Assembly: GCA_002068715.1 (NCBI GenBank)
Contig: MWAR01000165.1
Coordinates: forward strand, 1-7,646
Length of the DNA: 7,646 nt
Source: a bacterium ADurb.Bin374
GTDB taxonomy: Bacteria; Riflebacteria; Ozemobacteria; Ozemobacterales; Ozemobacteraceae
Direction: 5' to 3'
Below, in pieces: positions 5,930 to 7,646 of this stretch. The notes beneath the pieces are model-generated. The model was given only the letters and a program-made list of their open reading frames with translations. It did not search any database and was not told the origin of the DNA. Made by a program: the position numbers and the translations under genes. Each line of letters begins with the position of its first letter. Positions within the stretch are counted from its first letter, which is position 1.

Positions 5930-6377
5930 TCTTCTTTCCTGCTTCCCTGGAGAGGTGTTCCTTCATGATTTCGCAGTATGCTTCCGCCTCGAGCAGCCCC
6001 TGCGCATCAGCCTTGGGGTCGGCCAGTTCGATGCGATAGATCCAGCCGGCACCGTGAGGGTCCTGATTGATCAGGTGCGGGCTGTCCTGCATGTTCGGAT
6101 TGATTTCCGTCACCCTGCCCGACACCGGCGAGAGAATGTCGGATGTCGTTTTGATGGTCTCGATCACCCCGGCCGGGGCGCCCTGTCGCACGACCGTTCC
6201 CGGATCCACCGTCTGGAGGAACGCCACGTCCCCCATCGTTTTCTGCTTGAAATCCGCCACGCCGACCGTGGCTGTCCGCCCCTCTATGTGGGCCCAGAAG
6301 CCTTCCTTCGAATACAGACAATCCTTGTTCACACGAAAGATGAATTTGTCATAGGTGATTTCGATGAACCCGCTCAT
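5922..6377 (-). CDS. gcvH: GcvH-like lipoyl carrier protein in an arsenic operon
   Basis: The 151-residue product has the lipoyl-domain fold of glycine cleavage H protein. Motifs are FWAHIEGRTATVGVADF (27-43), MGDVAFLQTVDPGTVV (48-63), the lipoylation hairpin ETIKTTSDILSPVSG with Lys76 as attachment site (usual form ESVKAASD), and SPHLINQDPHGAGWIYRIEL (99-118). It is longer than the usual 125-130 residues, with a modified N-terminus containing Cys20 and a charged C-terminal tail with Cys135. ATG at 6377 is chosen over an in-frame TTG at 6404 because GGGAGGT precedes it by about seven bases. No gcvT, gcvP, lipoate ligase or dihydrolipoamide dehydrogenase is in the window. Its overlap with a DGC gene and placement between arsM and acr3 suggest a role apart from glycine cleavage, perhaps as a dithiol carrier; that is inference. 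A displaced true GcvH cannot be excluded. Confidence 0.85.
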   Translation of the reverse strand: MSGFIEITYDKFIFRVNKDCLYSKEGFWAHIEGRTATVGVADFKQKTMGDVAFLQTVDPGTVVRQGAPAGVIETIKTTSDILSPVSGRVTEINPNMQDSPHLINQDPHGAGWIYRIELADPKADAQGLLEAEAYCEIMKEHLSREAGKKNG

Positions 6378-6413
6378 CCGCGACCTCCCTCTCGTTTCAG
6401 ACAATCGTCCTGA

Positions 6414-6419
6414 ATTATA
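6414..6419 (-). promoter_or_regulatory. Candidate internal -10 box upstream of gcvH-like gene
   Basis: The 60-base gap between the zincin-like gene and the gcvH-like gene is AT-rich and contains a perfect minus-strand TATAAT, about 37 bases before the ATG. No convincing -35 lies 16-18 bases upstream. It could be an internal promoter that uncouples the lipoyl/DGC/acr3 part from arsM. Confidence 0.25.
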
Positions 6420-6437
6420 TGTCTTGCAGAATATTAT

Positions 6438-6980
6438 TTACTTCCCACGCGGCAGGTGTTCCCGTTTGCGCTCGCGCGTACGAACCCGTTCGGACATGAA
6501 TGCATCGATGCCGGCCAGCAGTTCCGTCACCTGGGAAGCGGTCATCCATGGATTTTCACAATGCGCGCGAATTCCCCGTGCATCGAGACCCAGTCGGCGG
6601 CACTCGGAAACGGCGACGGCATAGCCTTCGATCTCGGTGAGCCGCCGGTGATACGGGACGGCCTCGTCCCAGACATCACGCCCTTCCATCACCTGTCGGA
6701 TATGGGTCGCCTCATGGAGCAGGTCGAGATACAGATCGAGATCGCTTCCGGATGTGTAATGATCGAGCGTGAGGACGATGCAGGGAACCCTATCGTCGAT
6801 CCAGCAATAGCCATCTTCCGCCACGAGGCTCACTCTCGCGCGCTCCAGGACTGTCGCGCCGGGAATCCGATCCGTGCCGACCAATTCCAGGGCCGGGCTG
6901 TCCAGCGCTCCCGGCAGAATGGACAGAAAGGGATGGAGCCCTTCCCCCAGCCCGCGGATCGGAAGCGGAAACCCGTTCAT
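6438..6980 (-). CDS. Small zincin-like protein with HExxH motif, unknown function
   Basis: The 180-residue product carries HEATH (His89, Glu90, His93) inside the helix LDLLHEATHIRQVMEG, then RLTEIEGYAVAV (113-124), where Glu116 or Glu118 could be the third zinc ligand, as in gluzincin-type metallopeptidases. A Cys-containing strand (GYCWIDDRVPCIVLTLDHY, 57-75) precedes the helix, as the edge strand does in minimal zincins. There is no signal peptide or membrane segment, so it is probably cytoplasmic. The C-terminus is strongly basic (RTRERKREHLPRGK). I do not recognise a named family. The ATG at 6980 lies 7 bases after the arsM stop; its ribosome binding site is weak (GAAAAAG), suggesting translational coupling to arsM. 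It may be a peptidase or a non-catalytic metal-binding protein; neither substrate nor activity can be read from the sequence. Confidence 0.7.
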   Translation of the reverse strand: MNGFPLPIRGLGEGLHPFLSILPGALDSPALELVGTDRIPGATVLERARVSLVAEDGYCWIDDRVPCIVLTLDHYTSGSDLDLYLDLLHEATHIRQVMEGRDVWDEAVPYHRRLTEIEGYAVAVSECRRLGLDARGIRAHCENPWMTASQVTELLAGIDAFMSERVRTRERKREHLPRGK

Positions 6981-6987
6981 CGCTTTT

Positions 6988-7646
6988 TCAGACCGGCTTT
7001 CGGGCCGTAATCGCGACGCTGGTCACGTAATCCGTGAGCGTCGAACCGGCAGGCAGGGCGGCAAGGACTTCGCGGAACAGCGGATCGTTGCCGTCCGTCA
7101 TCGCGCCGATCGCTTCGGGCTTTCGAACGATCTCGACGGTCTCGAGACCGGCCTCGCGGATCCACCGCTCGGTTTCGCGAATCTCGACAGCCCCGGCGAC
7201 ACAGCCGACGAGGGCGGCGATGGAGTGCGCGAGGGATTCGGGAAGCGGCTGAACGAGGGCGATGTCGGATATCGCGGCGCGGCCGCCCGGCCGGAGGACA
7301 CGTGCGATGTCGCGCCACACCTGCGACTTGTCGGGGGAAAGGTTCAGCACGCAGTTGGAGATCACGACGTCGACCGACGCGTCGGCCACGGGCAGGTGCT
7401 CGATTTCGCCGAGCCGGAACTCGACATTCGCGAAACCGGTGTTTTTTGTATATGATGTAATATTTTTTCTGGCCTTCGCGAGCATCTCGGGGGTCATGTC
7501 GATGCCGATGGCACGGCCTTTCTCCCCCACCCTGCGGCCCGCCACGAACACGTCGAAACCGCCGCCGCTTCCCAGGTCGAGAACCGTTTCTCCTGGCTTC
7601 AGTGCCGCGATCACGGCGGGATTCCCACAGGAGAGGCCCATGTTGG
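6988..7646 (-). CDS. arsM: Arsenite S-adenosylmethionine methyltransferase, 5' end outside window
   Basis: The frame is open to the window edge, and the visible 219 codons or so give most of an ArsM. ArsM methylates As(III), bound by conserved Cys, using S-adenosylmethionine, yielding mono-, di- and volatile trimethyl arsenicals. Seen from Met at 7641: SCGNP (Cys5), the SAM-binding loop VLDLGSGGGFD (20-30), IDMTPEML (47-54), FRLGEIEHLPV (75-85), ISNCVLNLSPDK (94-105, Cys97) and GCVAGA (Cys147). These three Cys match three of the conserved arsenic-binding Cys of ArsM; the 50-residue gap between the last two equals that in the algal enzyme. A fourth Cys, in the missing N-terminus, cannot be checked. 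The Met at 7641 is internal, not the start: family members have about 60-70 residues more. It is the first visible gene of the operon ending at acr3, 7 bases before the zincin-like gene. Confidence 0.93.
   Translation of the reverse strand, partial: NMGLSCGNPAVIAALKPGETVLDLGSGGGFDVFVAGRRVGEKGRAIGIDMTPEMLAKARKNITSYTKNTGFANVEFRLGEIEHLPVADASVDVVISNCVLNLSPDKSQVWRDIARVLRPGGRAAISDIALVQPLPESLAHSIAALVGCVAGAVEIRETERWIREAGLETVEIVRKPEAIGAMTDGNDPLFREVLAALPAGSTLTDYVTSVAITARKPV

Noticed and set aside
6378..6404. Nine-residue extension of the lipoyl carrier from a TTG at 6404
   Set aside because: The frame upstream of 6377 contains the GGGAGGT ribosome binding site for the ATG at 6377, so the ATG is the better start.
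1..7646. CRISPR arrays, tRNA or rRNA genes, insertion sequences
   Set aside because: I looked for regularly spaced direct repeats, cloverleaf-type sequences, transposase motifs and terminal inverted repeats and saw none.

Overview
The window is GC-rich bacterial DNA, densely packed, with every convincing gene on the minus strand. It therefore reads from position 7646 down to 1. Gene content (arsenite methylation and efflux, a GcvH-like lipoyl carrier, tandem DGC-domain proteins, oleate hydratase, an OleA-type thiolase) would fit an environmental, possibly anaerobic Gram-negative lineage such as a Desulfobacterota-like organism. That is an inference; no taxonomic marker is present.

Region A (7646 to about 3519) is one probable operon of seven genes, cut by the window edge at its 5' end. 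In order: arsM (arsenite S-adenosylmethionine methyltransferase, N-terminus missing), a small HExxH zincin-like protein, a GcvH-like lipoyl carrier, two paralogous DGC-domain putative zinc-binding proteins, an OsmC-family protein and the arsenite efflux permease acr3. Gaps range from an 8-base overlap to about 60 bases. A 15-bp perfect hairpin lies 9 bases beyond the acr3 stop. ArsM and Acr3 frame the set as an arsenic-response operon. The lipoyl carrier, the DGC pair and the metallopeptidase-like protein are not textbook ars genes and are the most interesting part of the window.

Region B (about 3214-3579) is intergenic. It holds the hairpin and a very AT-rich patch with a 7-bp dyad and a plus-strand TATAAT box. 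A plus-strand 27-codon ORF with a strong ribosome binding site runs into the hairpin. It also carries the upstream region of the next gene.

Region C (3213 to 393) is a lipid-metabolism pair: a short-form oleate hydratase (MCRA family) whose usual catalytic Glu is replaced by Met, then a stand-alone OleA-type acyl-condensing thiolase with all its catalytic residues. The 223-base gap between them holds a 14-bp palindrome and a candidate promoter, so oleA may be transcribed separately.

Region D (392 to 1) holds a hairpin just upstream of a ribosome binding site, and the first 57 codons of an exported protein that runs off the window.
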